A stretch of DNA of 53,148 nucleotides from a virus, in the IMG/VR virus record IMGVR_UViG_3300044640_000694, positions 1 through 53,148 of that record. The stretch is one strand, 5' to 3'. This document shows, piece by piece, positions 30,748 through 41,100 of the stretch. Position 1 is the first letter of the stretch. Each line of letters opens with the position of its first letter. The notes under the pieces were generated by a model that saw nothing but the letters and a program-made list of their open reading frames with translations, was not told the origin of the DNA and did no database searches. A program made the translations under genes and the position numbers.

Positions 30748-31620
30748 ATGGAAATATTGAGGGTTCCGCCATATCCAGTTCAGGCGGTATTAGAAGTTGG
30801 TGCCCCAGCAGGCACATATGAATATACCGTTATAGATATGGCGGACCTCTCCATAACCACAGGAAGCGTTATATCTTCAAACCAGTCTAAGGTAACTATT
30901 AACCTACCTTCTGACTATGATAACGATTACACCATTGAGATAGATGGTGAAGAGCATCTGGTGACCGTTGTTAGGCCATATGTAGATGCCAATACAAAAG
31001 GAACTACTGCTAGCGAAATAGCAGACTACAAGAAGCATGAAGAGCTTGCTAGAGCCATCATAGACTCTGTAGTAACTGATGGATTTTATTATAAAAAGGG
31101 TACTCACGATACCGTTGGTCTTGGTGCAGATATCCTTCCAATATGGCCAGATCTAAGGCAGATTATAGCTATTTATGAAAACAATGCTCTTGTCTTTGAA
31201 ACAGAGAATGCAGAAGATTATTCTGTTCAGTACGAGCTAAATAAGCTTGGAATTCAGCAGAAGTATGCTGGCGTAATTGATCGAAGTGAGTCAGCACCAA
31301 ACATGCTACCAGCAGGTGGATCAGACATGCTAGATTTAAACTTCGTATATCGTGGTTTTCCAAAGGGATTTGACTATAAGGTAGTTGGCCTATTTGGATA
31401 CAAAAAGCTTCCATCAGAAATTGTTAGGGCAACAGAGCTGTTGATTGATGATATTGCTTGTGGCAAGCTAGATTATTACAAGAGATATATCTCTGACTAC
31501 AACACTGATCAGTTTAAGATTAAGTTTGATCCAGGAGTTTTTGAGGGAACAGGAAACATTTTGGTTGACAAGATACTATCTAAGTATCTTAAGCCAATCA
31601 TAACACTTGGGGTGCTATAA
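30748..31620 (+). CDS. Putative head-tail adaptor
   Basis: A 290-residue protein. The N-terminal 95 residues are beta-rich (an extra domain), and the C-terminal part is mainly helical (SEIADYKKHEELARAIIDSVVTDGFYY... IVRATELLIDDIACGKLDYYKRYISDY... KYLKPIITLGVL), like adaptor proteins that bind below the portal. The ATG at 30748 follows the preceding stop by one base. A TTG 24 bases upstream lies within the previous gene. Genome order strongly supports a connector role. Confidence 0.6.
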   Translation: MEILRVPPYPVQAVLEVGAPAGTYEYTVIDMADLSITTGSVISSNQSKVTINLPSDYDNDYTIEIDGEEHLVTVVRPYVDANTKGTTASEIADYKKHEELARAIIDSVVTDGFYYKKGTHDTVGLGADILPIWPDLRQIIAIYENNALVFETENAEDYSVQYELNKLGIQQKYAGVIDRSESAPNMLPAGGSDMLDLNFVYRGFPKGFDYKVVGLFGYKKLPSEIVRATELLIDDIACGKLDYYKRYISDYNTDQFKIKFDPGVFEGTGNILVDKILSKYLKPIITLGVL

Positions 31621-32070
31621 ATGGCATGTGGCGATAAGACAGATTTTATGTTCCCAATGGAGGCAGATGTCTACCATCCAATTGTTGAGCAGGGTGCTCT
31701 AGGTAACGTAAAGAAAACTTGGGTATTGGATCGCACAATCGCTTGTAGCCTAAACTCTGCTGGAGCAGCTTTAAAAGAAGATGTCAAGCCAAATGTTAAT
31801 ATTACACAAGAAGGCCTGTTGATAGGTCGTGTAAGAGATGACATTAGATTTTCTAGCAGGGAATCTGGAAATGCAATTACTAACGTAATCATTACTAATA
31901 TTCGTGATAAGAACTGCAATCCAATATACGTAGAAACCTCTGGTCCAAGAGCAGGAAAGTCAACAATCTTTGAGATTGCAACTAATGAACCGTTTATGGG
32001 ACCATTTGGAAACGTAGAGTATTTCAAGTTGGTGGTTCGTAGATCAGAGAACCAGGCAGCTGATATATAA
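31621..32070 (+). CDS. Putative head-closure (stopper) protein
   Basis: A 149-residue beta-rich protein that begins directly after the previous stop and overlaps the next start (TAATG). The place between the adaptor and the tail-completion gene, and its size, match the stopper that seals DNA in the filled head. There is no enzyme motif and the assignment is by order. Confidence 0.5.
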   Translation: MACGDKTDFMFPMEADVYHPIVEQGALGNVKKTWVLDRTIACSLNSAGAALKEDVKPNVNITQEGLLIGRVRDDIRFSSRESGNAITNVIITNIRDKNCNPIYVETSGPRAGKSTIFEIATNEPFMGPFGNVEYFKLVVRRSENQAADI

Positions 32071-32735
32071 TGTTGAAGATAACAATAGATGACACTCAGT
32101 TTAATAAGGATATGAGAAATGTCATTCAGTATAGCTTAGGATTCTTTGAGGGTGTTAAGCAAGGCGTTCCAGATTTTTTAAGAGGTACTGGTGTCTCTGT
32201 AGTTGAAAGTCTAAAACAATATATAGACGCTAACGCTAGGGTTTCCCCTCAGCTGCTACACCACGTATATGAGTGGAGTCAAACTGGTTCTCCAAACGCA
32301 AGACTATTTGATGTTGACTTTATAGTTTCTGGAGATAGAATCTCTTTTGTATCTTCGTTTAGACAGTCATCAAGTATTCAAAAAGGATCAAGCACCCCGT
32401 TTATTGATAAAGCAAGAGTCATGGAAGCTGGAATACCAGTAACGATTGTGCCAAAGCGAAGGGTATTGGCCTTTCAGGATGATAATGGTGAACAGGTGTT
32501 TACATCTAACCCAGTAACAGTTGCAAACCCTGGAGGCAATGTTTCTGGGGAATACGAAAGAACATTTAGGTCATTCTTCAATTCATACTTTGCACAGTCA
32601 TACTTGCAATCAGCTGGTATACTTACATATCTAAGAAATCCAGCAGCCTTTGATCTAGGTTTGTCAAAGCGTGGCGGTAGGTCTAAGGGCGTAGCTGTTG
32701 GTAGAGGCTGGATTGCAAAGGCAGGAGATCTATAA
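32070..32735 (+). CDS. Putative tail-completion/neck protein
   Basis: A 221-residue protein whose early part (MLKITIDDTQFNKDMRNVIQYSLGFFEGV) resembles HK97 gp10-like neck or tail-completion proteins, with a long beta-rich second half and a basic, Gly-rich end. It is coupled to its neighbours by TAATG overlaps on both sides. The role is inferred from order and N-terminal similarity. Confidence 0.5.
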   Translation: MLKITIDDTQFNKDMRNVIQYSLGFFEGVKQGVPDFLRGTGVSVVESLKQYIDANARVSPQLLHHVYEWSQTGSPNARLFDVDFIVSGDRISFVSSFRQSSSIQKGSSTPFIDKARVMEAGIPVTIVPKRRVLAFQDDNGEQVFTSNPVTVANPGGNVSGEYERTFRSFFNSYFAQSYLQSAGILTYLRNPAAFDLGLSKRGGRSKGVAVGRGWIAKAGDL

Positions 32736-33298
32736 TGGCTATTTCGTACCCACCTATTTTTATAAATGACTATCTTAAGGAAAAGATTTTAAACATTGCA
32801 GATAACGATGTCCCATTTTTTCCAACTAGCCCATCAACCATTGAGCAGCTAACGCAGACAGCCACACTAAACAATACTGGCAACTTGTTTGCGGTATACG
32901 ACAGAATGTTTAAGATGCGTCGAAAAGCTTTCCCACATATTAAGGATGAGCAACTTTTGTACTACTTCTATTCTTTGGACATTCCTGTAATGGTAGATAC
33001 TACCCAGTACATTGCTGACCTACTAGATCGTGGAGACGAGTCTGCTCAGGATCTAAATTCCTGGATTAGCAGTAAGCTTACTAATGGTGTATACGTAAAG
33101 CCAGACGGAAATACTACTAAAGAATTCTTGCCAGTCTACTTCCATGACATTAAGATTTATCAGCTAGAAGAGACCAGGGACATTGTTGACTTTGGTACTG
33201 CTAGAACATTTGCTGGTAATAAGATTATCATTGATTATTGCTACCACACCAAGGGGTATTCTACAGGAAATACATCCTATAATGACACTACTATATAA
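32735..33298 (+). CDS. Putative tail terminator
   Basis: A 187-residue protein placed immediately before the tail tube gene. It starts with YPPIFINDYLKEKILNIADNDVPFFPTSPSTIEQL, contains a helical middle (YYFYSLDIPVMVDTTQYIADLLDRGDESAQDLNSWI), and ends in a strand-rich part. Tail terminators cap the tail tube and join it to the head. The call relies on gene order and size. Confidence 0.5.
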   Translation: MAISYPPIFINDYLKEKILNIADNDVPFFPTSPSTIEQLTQTATLNNTGNLFAVYDRMFKMRRKAFPHIKDEQLLYYFYSLDIPVMVDTTQYIADLLDRGDESAQDLNSWISSKLTNGVYVKPDGNTTKEFLPVYFHDIKIYQLEETRDIVDFGTARTFAGNKIIIDYCYHTKGYSTGNTSYNDTTI

Positions 33299-33306
33299 AA
33301 CCATGC

Positions 33307-33312
33307 TATAAT
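33307..33312 (+). promoter_or_regulatory. Extended -10 promoter of the tail tube gene
   Basis: TGCTATAAT would start RNA near 33319, giving a leader of about 48 bases that contains AAGAGGTGA just before the ATG at 33367. The tail tube therefore has its own promoter and ribosome site. Confidence 0.55.
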
Positions 33313-33366
33313 TAGCATGAGGAAACATCGCCCACTTATTCCATACAGAAAAAAGAGGTGAAAATT

Positions 33367-33990
33367 ATGGCATATACACGTGGTAACAGCTCCCAGATTA
33401 TTGTTGGTGCAGCTGCTCTATTTACACACGAGGCTGGCGTTCTAGAAGACGCTGACCTTCCAGCATACGTGGAGGACGTATCGTTCAGAGAGACACTTTC
33501 TAACGACGCTGACTTCCGTAACGTTGGTTACACAATGAACGGTCTAGAGATCCAGTTCCAGCCTGACTTCGGTGAGGTCCAGGTTGACCAGGTTCTAGAC
33601 GTTGCAAAGTTGTACAAGCAGGGCATGCAGGTAAACCTAAACACTACATTTGCTGAAGCTACCCTAGAAAACCTTTTGTTTGCACTAGCTGCAAATGATG
33701 GCGACCTAACCACTGTTTCTGGTAACCCAACCCTAAACCTGTCCGCAGGTGACATCGGTGAGTGCCCAGTTGAGCGTGGTCTAGTAGCTGTTGGTCCTGG
33801 TACAGGTGACTGTGCAGCTTCGGACCAGATTGAGCGTGTTTACGTAGCTTACCGTGCTCTCTCTATCGAGAGCGTAACAGTAGGTGCAAAGCGTGACGAA
33901 GCAACAATGTTCGAGGTATCGTTCCGTTTGCTTCCAAACGACAGTGCATCCTACGGTAAGATTGTAGACCGTACTATCCCAGCTGCTTAA
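33367..33990 (+). CDS. Major tail (tube) protein
   Basis: A 207-residue beta-rich protein with YVEDVSFRETLSNDADFRNVGYTMNGLEIQFQPDFGEVQVDQVLDVAKLY and a final MFEVSFRLLPNDSASYGKIVDRTIP, as expected for a tail tube subunit. More GC-rich codon choice than the surrounding fibre genes matches high expression. I start it at the ATG after AGAGGTGA. A GTG nine bases upstream overlaps that site. It is followed by a terminator and then the chaperone genes, the standard order. Confidence 0.75.
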   Translation: MAYTRGNSSQIIVGAAALFTHEAGVLEDADLPAYVEDVSFRETLSNDADFRNVGYTMNGLEIQFQPDFGEVQVDQVLDVAKLYKQGMQVNLNTTFAEATLENLLFALAANDGDLTTVSGNPTLNLSAGDIGECPVERGLVAVGPGTGDCAASDQIERVYVAYRALSIESVTVGAKRDEATMFEVSFRLLPNDSASYGKIVDRTIPAA

Positions 33991-34014
33991 TAGCAACTGC
34001 TTATAACTTAATAG

Positions 34015-34054
34015 AACTGCCCTGGCATTAACTTGCTGGGGCAGTTTGCTTTTG
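34015..34054 (+). terminator. Intrinsic terminator after the tail tube gene
   Basis: AACTGCCC (34015-34022) pairs with GGGCAGTT (34039-34046), followed by a T-rich tract. As after the capsid gene, it isolates a highly expressed structural gene. Confidence 0.6.
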
Positions 34055-34055
34055 G

Positions 34056-34061
34056 TATACT
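34056..34061 (+). promoter_or_regulatory. Extended -10 promoter
   Basis: TGGTATACT, 6 bases, then the ATG at 34068. It predicts a leaderless mRNA for the first chaperone. Confidence 0.5.
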
Positions 34062-34067
34062 ATATGA

Positions 34068-34763
34068 ATGCCTAATAAAATTTATGACTCAGAAACCATC
34101 TTTCTGATCGACGGTACTGAAGTCTTTATGACTCCCTTAAAGATTAAATATCTTAGAGAGTTCATGCAACAGTTTGAAAACCTAGACAAAGCCAACTCAG
34201 AAGACGACACGCTAAGCATATTGATAGAATGCTCTAGGGTAGCAATGAAACAGTACTGCCCAAGGCTAAAGACTACAGAAGATGTAGAAGATAACCTAGA
34301 CATCAAGTCAATGTATAAGCTATTAGAGATTGCAGCAGGCATAAAGATTAATGGCGAAGATAAAGAGCCTGTAAAACAACAAGCCCAGGAAAGCTCTCCA
34401 AAGTGGAGCGAGATGGATTTAGTTACTCTTGAGTCTGAAGTATTTTTGCTGGGTATCTGGAAAGACTATGACGAACTAGAAACATCTTTATCAATGCCAG
34501 AGCTAACGGTAACTCTTAATGCTAAAAGAGACTCAGACTACAGGGACAAGAAGTTTATGGCAGCAATGCAGGGTGTTGATCTTGACAAACAAACTGGTAA
34601 GAGTGAGCAAAACGCCTGGGAAAAGATGAAGGCTAAGTTTTTCAGTGGTGGCAAAACAGGTGACTCAAATGATATCACAGCACTACAAGGATATAATGCC
34701 CAGAAGGCTGGCTTTGGTATTGGAATGGGTCTTGGTTACGAAGATTTAACTAAAAAATCCTAG
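34068..34763 (+). CDS. Tail assembly chaperone 1 (long)
   Basis: A 231-residue protein. Residues 1-100 (IFLIDGTEVFMTPLKIKYLREFMQQFENL... IECSRVAMKQYCPRL... MYKLLEIAAGIKI) match the whole of the 34808 protein. Residues 115-231 are an added segment including LGIWKDYDELETSLSMPEL and a Lys/Gly-rich end. Tail chaperones coat the tape measure while the tube polymerises. The long form usually arises by frameshift, but here it is a single uninterrupted gene. Confidence 0.7.
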   Translation: MPNKIYDSETIFLIDGTEVFMTPLKIKYLREFMQQFENLDKANSEDDTLSILIECSRVAMKQYCPRLKTTEDVEDNLDIKSMYKLLEIAAGIKINGEDKEPVKQQAQESSPKWSEMDLVTLESEVFLLGIWKDYDELETSLSMPELTVTLNAKRDSDYRDKKFMAAMQGVDLDKQTGKSEQNAWEKMKAKFFSGGKTGDSNDITALQGYNAQKAGFGIGMGLGYEDLTKKS

Positions 34764-34773
34764 ACCTTTGTGC

Positions 34774-34779
34774 TATAAT
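34774..34779 (+). promoter_or_regulatory. Extended -10 promoter
   Basis: TGCTATAAT starting RNA near 34786, with a 22-base leader containing CAGGAGG before the ATG at 34808. The second chaperone thus has leadered, Shine-Dalgarno-driven expression. Confidence 0.55.
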
Positions 34780-34807
34780 ATACTGTAAATAAAGCTCAGG
34801 AGGCACT

Positions 34808-35134
34808 ATGACTGTAACAGTCAATGAAGAAAAGATCATCAAGTTAATCGATGGAACAGAGATCAGCGTACGACCGCTAAAGATTTCACTATTGCGTGAC
34901 TTCATGAACAAGTTTGCCGACATTGCAAAGGTTGCCGATAATAACGATAAGGCAATGGACGTGCTTATGGCATGTGTACAGATTGCAATGAAGCAGTACA
35001 AGCCAGAACTTGCAGAAGATTTGGCAAAGCTAGAGGAAAGTTTGGATCTTCCGACAGTATACAAGATTGTAGAAGAGGCATCTGGAATCAATCTTGGCGA
35101 TACTGCTCTGATGGGAGCCATTCCTACCGCCTAG
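34808..35134 (+). CDS. Tail assembly chaperone 2 (short)
   Basis: A 108-residue protein aligned with the first 100 residues of chaperone 1: KLIDGTEISVRPLKISLLRDFMNKFADI... ACVQIAMKQYKPEL... VYKIVEEASGINL. It lacks the C-terminal extension, so the pair corresponds to the short and long chaperones of other siphoviruses, but as two genes. CAGGAGG precedes the ATG. A short frame in the other register (34972-35157) does not look like a frameshift extension. Confidence 0.7.
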   Translation: MTVTVNEEKIIKLIDGTEISVRPLKISLLRDFMNKFADIAKVADNNDKAMDVLMACVQIAMKQYKPELAEDLAKLEESLDLPTVYKIVEEASGINLGDTALMGAIPTA

Positions 35135-35156
35135 CCTACAGGAGTAAAATAGGTTA

Positions 35157-38100
35157 ATGGCTGATATAGAATCAAATATTAGATTTGGAGTAGATACTTC
35201 CGATGCTATAGCGTCTATCAAGATGCTACAGGCACAGATATCAGCCTTCCAAAAACAGATGGCCTCGTCCTCAGTTGCCAATGCAGAATCTGCTAGGAAG
35301 CTGAGGCGAGGTCTTATCGATGACCTCAATGCTAGTGGCCAGTGGTCAGCCTCAATAAAAAATATTCAGAGCTCTTCTGAGAGCTTTACCAACGCCCTTG
35401 AAAAGAACAAGCTCTCCATGGGAGAGTACTTTAGATATGGTGCATCTCAAGTTGGTGGGTTTAGAAAAACCTTCACCAAAGAGTTTGATACGATTGAAAA
35501 GGTTGCAAGAGAACGAGTCAAAGACTTACAGACTCAGTACATATCTCTTGGCCGAGATGCTAACGGTGCACTAAAGGCAATTGCTGTAAGACCACTAAAG
35601 CTAGATATGGAAAGTCTGGCTACCCAGACAGCAATCAATGCTCAAAGACAGCAAATATTTAATCAGCTACTAAAGCAGGGTTCTACTAATCTTCTAAACT
35701 TTGGTAAGAACACTCAGTGGGCTGGTCGCCAGCTTATGGTTGGTTTTACAATTCCTTTATCCATATTTGGAACAATGGCTTCCAAAACATTCATGGAACT
35801 AGAGCAGCAAGCAATTAGATTCAAGCGTGTTTATGGAGAGTTGTTTACTCCTCCTGAAGAAGCCGATGAGATGATTGATACTCTTAAGGAGCTTGCAAAA
35901 GAATTTACTAAGTATGGTGTAGCGGTAGAAAAGACTCTTGGTCTAGCAGCTGATGCAGCAGCCATGGGTAAGACTGGAGTGGAACTTCTTGACCAGGTAA
36001 CAGAAGCAAACCGCCTAGCAGTTCTTGGTAATGTAGAGCAGCAGCAAGCACTTGAAACAACCATCTCTCTAACTAACGCATTTGGAACTGCAACTGAGGA
36101 TTTGGCAAAGAAGATTGACTTCCTAAACGCAGTTGAAAACCAAACGGTAGTTAGCATTGAAGACCTAACCATTGCTATTCCTAAAGCAGGTCCAGTTGTA
36201 CAACAGCTAGGTGGAGACGTAGAAGACCTTGCATTCTTCTTGACAGCCATGAAAGAAGGTGGAATTAATGCCTCTGAAGGTGCTAACGCCCTAAAGTCTG
36301 GTCTTGCATCCTTGATTAATCCAACTGGTCAAGCAGCAAACATGCTAAAGGTTTTTGGTATTAATGTCAAGGAAATTGTTGATGGCTCACGTGGAGACGT
36401 ACGTAAGCTAGTTGTAGACTTTGCTTCTGCACTAGATACACTGGACCCGTCACAAAGAGCACAAGCTATTGAGCAGCTATTTGGTAAGTTCCAGTTCTCT
36501 CGTCTATCTACGTTGTTCCAGAACGTAATTCAAGAGGGCACTCAGGCATCTCGTGTTCTAGAGCTAACTAATGCAACAACTCAAGAGCTTGCACAACTAT
36601 CCTCAAAAGAGTTGAAGCGTGTAGAAGAGTCTACAACATTTAGATTCAAGAAAGCCATTGAAGAATTTAATGCAGCTGTTGCTCCAGTCGGAGAGCAGTT
36701 CCTAAAACTAATTACCCCAATTATTGAGTTTGCCACAAAGATCATTGAGCAGTTTAACTCTCTAAGTGACAATGCAAAGGGATTTATTACTGGACTTACT
36801 GTTTTGCTTGGTGCCGTAGGTCCAGTAGCACTTATGACATTTGGTCTATTGGCCAACGGTGTTGCAAACATTATTAAGGGATTTACCTTTGTAAGAGAGC
36901 TATTCCAAAGAACTGGTAAGCAATCAACTATTCTTGGAGAGCAGTTTGACTATCTGACAACAGAGCAGCTTCAGGCAGCTGCAGTTTCAGCGTCTCTTGA
37001 TCAAGTTCACCAGACATTAATTCAGACATTCTCATCAGAAGCAAGTGCTGTAAAGAAGCTTGGCGATGTTTATAGAATGGCATTTAATGAACAGCAAAGA
37101 TTCGATACTGGTAGAGCAATTGCAAAGCAAGCAGGTCTAAAGCTTGCATCTGGAATTGTTTCCGTTCCAGGACCTAAGGGTGCAGGAGATATTGTACCAG
37201 CAGTCTTGTCCCCAGGCGAAGCAGTTATTCCTGCCGATGCAGCAAAGAAGTATGCTCCTATTATTCAGGGTATGATTGCAGGAAACCTTCCTGGATTTAG
37301 CCAAGGTGTAATGCTTGGTATGCCTCGCTCTGGTAAGGGCACTCAGAAGGACAGAGAAGCAGCTGAGCAGATCTATGAAATGTTCCTTCAGAGCTCTTAT
37401 GCCAGTGTTCCTCCTAGAAAGTATGGGCACCAGCTTGCTAAGACTACTGGACACAGCTTCCCAATTTTTGGTCTTGGCGGAGTATACATGTCTCCAGAAG
37501 GCGAAAAGGTATTCGTAAAGCCAGTACTTGATGAAAGAGCTGCAGTTGCAGAAATGAGAGCAACAGAGATTGCTCGTAGGGCTCATGGACTAAAGTCACC
37601 TGAGCAGCGAATTGTGGTGATGCAAGACCCTACAGATGTTAGGAGACAAAGAAGATTCCTTGCCCTTGAGTCACCGCTAGACCCCACATTTGCCAACAAC
37701 CAGCCAATGGCACTATTTAATGAAGAGCAGTACTTTAGACAGTTAGTTGCCTCTCTTCTTCGTGTAGACAAAGACTTGTCAGCATCTAACGTCTTTGGAG
37801 ATGTTGTTGCAGACGTAGGTCCTGCAGGTGTATTTACTAGAGCATCTGGTCTAAGAGACTATGCAGAAAATCTTCCATCTATGGAAGAGCAGGCAATGAT
37901 AAATCTACTTGGAATCAAGGGTGGTGCAAAGAGGGCATTTGCGGAATCAACACTGTCGTTGATGGCTGGACTAACACCACAGCAGTACCAGCAAAGAATG
38001 GTCTCTGAAATTCAAAGGGTTATTCCACTTCTAGAAGAAACAATAGCTAGCTTTAACCTAACAGACCCAAGAGAAGTCAAGGTATACCAAGATATGGTAG

Positions 38101-41100
38101 CTAGACTTCGCCAGGGACTAGGTGTTGATTGGTCTAAGTTCCACGCTATTCACTCTGCTGTAAAGCCAACTCAGCCAAAGCAAACTACAGTTCCAGGCTA
38201 CAAGAATGGTGTTGTTAGCGTACCAGGACCAAAGGGTGCTGGAGATGTTATGCCAGCGATGCTGTCTCCTGGAGAAGCAGTTATCCCAGCAGACAAGGCT
38301 AAAAAGTATGCTGGATTTATTCAGCAAATGATTTATGGAAAGATTCCTGGATATGAAGATAGCAATGTTGTAAAGGTAACTCAAACTAGACTAAGGCAGT
38401 CATTTGGAGATTCTGGAACAACTAGACTGCAGGCAAGTCACTTCCAAGGACTGACTCCAGAAGAAGCACTTGAAACATTAAGAAAAGATTTAGCTCTGCT
38501 TGGCAAAGAGGCAAAAGATTCATCTGTTCTGGTTAGAGAGTATTATGAAGAAGTTGATGAGTCTGGCAAAAAGGTTGTTGTTGCTAAAGATAGCATAATG
38601 ACACTTTCCGAAGTTGTTGAAAAGTTTGCAGATGGAAAAACAAAAATGGCATTTGGAGGTCAAACCTTTGGAGCCTCTACAGTTTTAGAGTCAGCAGTAA
38701 GAAATCAAAAAGCATATGCAAAGATGGAGTCTGCCATGTCTCCAGAAGAACGTGCTACGATTGGAAAATTGGGTGCTCCAGAAACTCTTCAAGACCTAGT
38801 TGTTCAAGGAGATCTTGCTGCTAGAGCCTTGGTACAGTTTAAAGGAAAGCTTACAAAAGAAGTTCAAACGGTTTTAGAGAATATTGTAAATGAAGGAAAT
38901 AATGCTAAGGCTGCCCTAGCCTCCACAAACTCGGCAGAAGAGCAATTGGCATTTGCAATTTCTCAAAGAGAAAAGTCTATTAAAACACACATACAGTATG
39001 CGGATGCTACGCTAACAGCTTCTCAAAAAGAAGAAAAGATAGCAGCAGTAAATCAAGAACTTGAAAATATTAAACAAATGTATGTAAAAGAACTTCAAGA
39101 GGGAATGTCTGAGCAAGATGCACTAAATAAGGCAGTTGCAAGATTAAGAATGTTAGCACTAGAGAATTCTTCATATGGTCCAGAAGGCATGATGGCACTG
39201 CATGTGGGAGATGTGCCTAATAGTGTTATAAAGCAGGCAGCAGGAAACAAGATTTCTGAAACAAGCTCATCTGGTAGAGAGACCGTTTCAAACTTTAAGT
39301 CTTTGCAAAGACTTCCAGTAGGACTTCCAACTACAGCTGTAGTGGCAAATATTGCACAGGATATGATTTTGGCAGGAGCCGAATCAGCAAGAGTTAATGC
39401 AGAAAGTCTTGATGCATTTGCACGACAAGCCGTGGTTGATTACTTAGACAGCTTCTATAATGGCATAACTGATGGAATGATGGACTTTGCACAAATCAAC
39501 TCTCCATCAGACAGAACAGATGACACAATTGGTAAGCCTTTGGTTGAGGGTATGGAGGCTGGTGCCCTATCTGGTAAAGATGACATGCAGCAGGCTGGTG
39601 CTATTTTGGCAGAAACCGCTGCAGATTCCGCTGCAGCAGCTGCAGGTGGAGCAGGAACACGTGGACCATCAGGTGCAGTTAAAGTTGGAAAGAGAAGAGT
39701 TACAACAAATCCAGCAGCTATCGCTGCATATCAAGAAGAGCAGGGACTACAGACACAGACCAAGCCTGGTCCACGTAGAGCATCTAGACCATCAACAGAT
39801 CTAGGGGCAGCAGCTAGAGAACAGGCAATGACATCAGCACTAGTTGCAGAAGCAAACCAAAGTCAGGCAAGAGCAGCCACAGAGTCTGCTGCAAAGATGC
39901 AAGCAATGAACTCCATGATCATGAACGGCACATTTGCACTGAGCTCTTTAACTGGTGTTCTATCGCTATTTGGTGGGGAATTTGCAGAACTGAACCAAAC
40001 TCTATTTGGTATAACCACAGCACTGTTTACCTTAATGCAAGTTACTCAAATGCTTACTCAGGCAAAGGTAGTAGAGATTGCTAAAACTCAATTTAGTGCA
40101 GCTACTGCCAGGGTAGAGGGTTTAACAAGAGCAGCAAATATGGCTGGCAAACCTTTGGTAGGATTTGGAGGTATGCTATTAAAGGCTGGAACTTTTGTAG
40201 CTAGATTCCTTGGACCAATGGGTCTAGCAATAACAGCAGTATCAGTATTTGCTGCCCTTATTGGATTTGCGATTGATAAAGAGAATAAGAGAAGGGCTGC
40301 ACTAGAAGCATTTGCGAAGACTGTAAAGCTTGCAGATGAACAGCTAGATTATTTAGCAAGTAAGTTTAATGTCACTGCAAAAGAGATCTCGTTTGGTGAG
40401 CCAATTGCTCCAGGAGAAGAACCAAGTGGTGCTCCAACATCATCACAGCTAAGATCTGATGAAGACTTCTTGACTAAGTTTGAGGCACAGATTAACTCCC
40501 TAAAGAGTGCTACAGATGAAGCTGCAGTTCAGCAAATTGAAGGCCTCTCAATGAACCTAAGCTCACAGGGATACTCTGCTGCAGCAATTAAGGAAATTAC
40601 AGAAGCTCTGCTTAAAGAGGCTGGCAAGAACCAAATAGAACTTGACATATTTAAGAAAAATCCAGACGGCACACTATTTATTGATGTAGACCCAAAGAAA
40701 ACCGTTGAGGATCTAGTTACAAATATTCAAAAGAGCGGTGCAGAACTTGTAGCTGCCAAGCGAGGCAGTATGGGTGCTGGCAATGCAGAAGACCAGTATC
40801 TGTCAGATGTTGGTTCTGCAGTAGCATATACAGATGCTGCATTGCGTCAAATAAGAGCAGGGCTTGAAGACGGTACGCTAGAAGCTCAAGATTATCAAGA
40901 TCAGCTAGCACAAATATTTACTCCGATCACAGAACTTCAGGGAGATGACTTAACTACCTTTATCGAAAGTCTAGCCGAGTCAATGGACATAGATGTTGAT
41001 GCACTTACCTCAGACTATGACAAAGTGCTTGCAGCTAAGATGGCAGTTGCAGGACTAGAAATCTCAGATGATGATGTTAAGACTCTTAATGCAGGTGGAA

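Noticed and set aside
33317-33361. 14-codon frame MRKHRPLIPYRKKR before the tail tube gene
   Set aside because: Its ATG is only four bases after TATAAT, so the transcript would probably begin inside or after it. No ribosome site is present. It is more likely part of the untranslated leader.
34972-35157. Possible frameshift extension of chaperone 2
   Set aside because: The overlapping frame has an unlikely Cys/Arg-rich composition, starts mid-gene and shows no clear slippery heptamer. The long chaperone already exists as its own gene.
35831-36250. 139-codon minus-strand frame in the tape measure
   Set aside because: It lies opposite a well-conserved tape measure core and has no recognisable domain or start signal.
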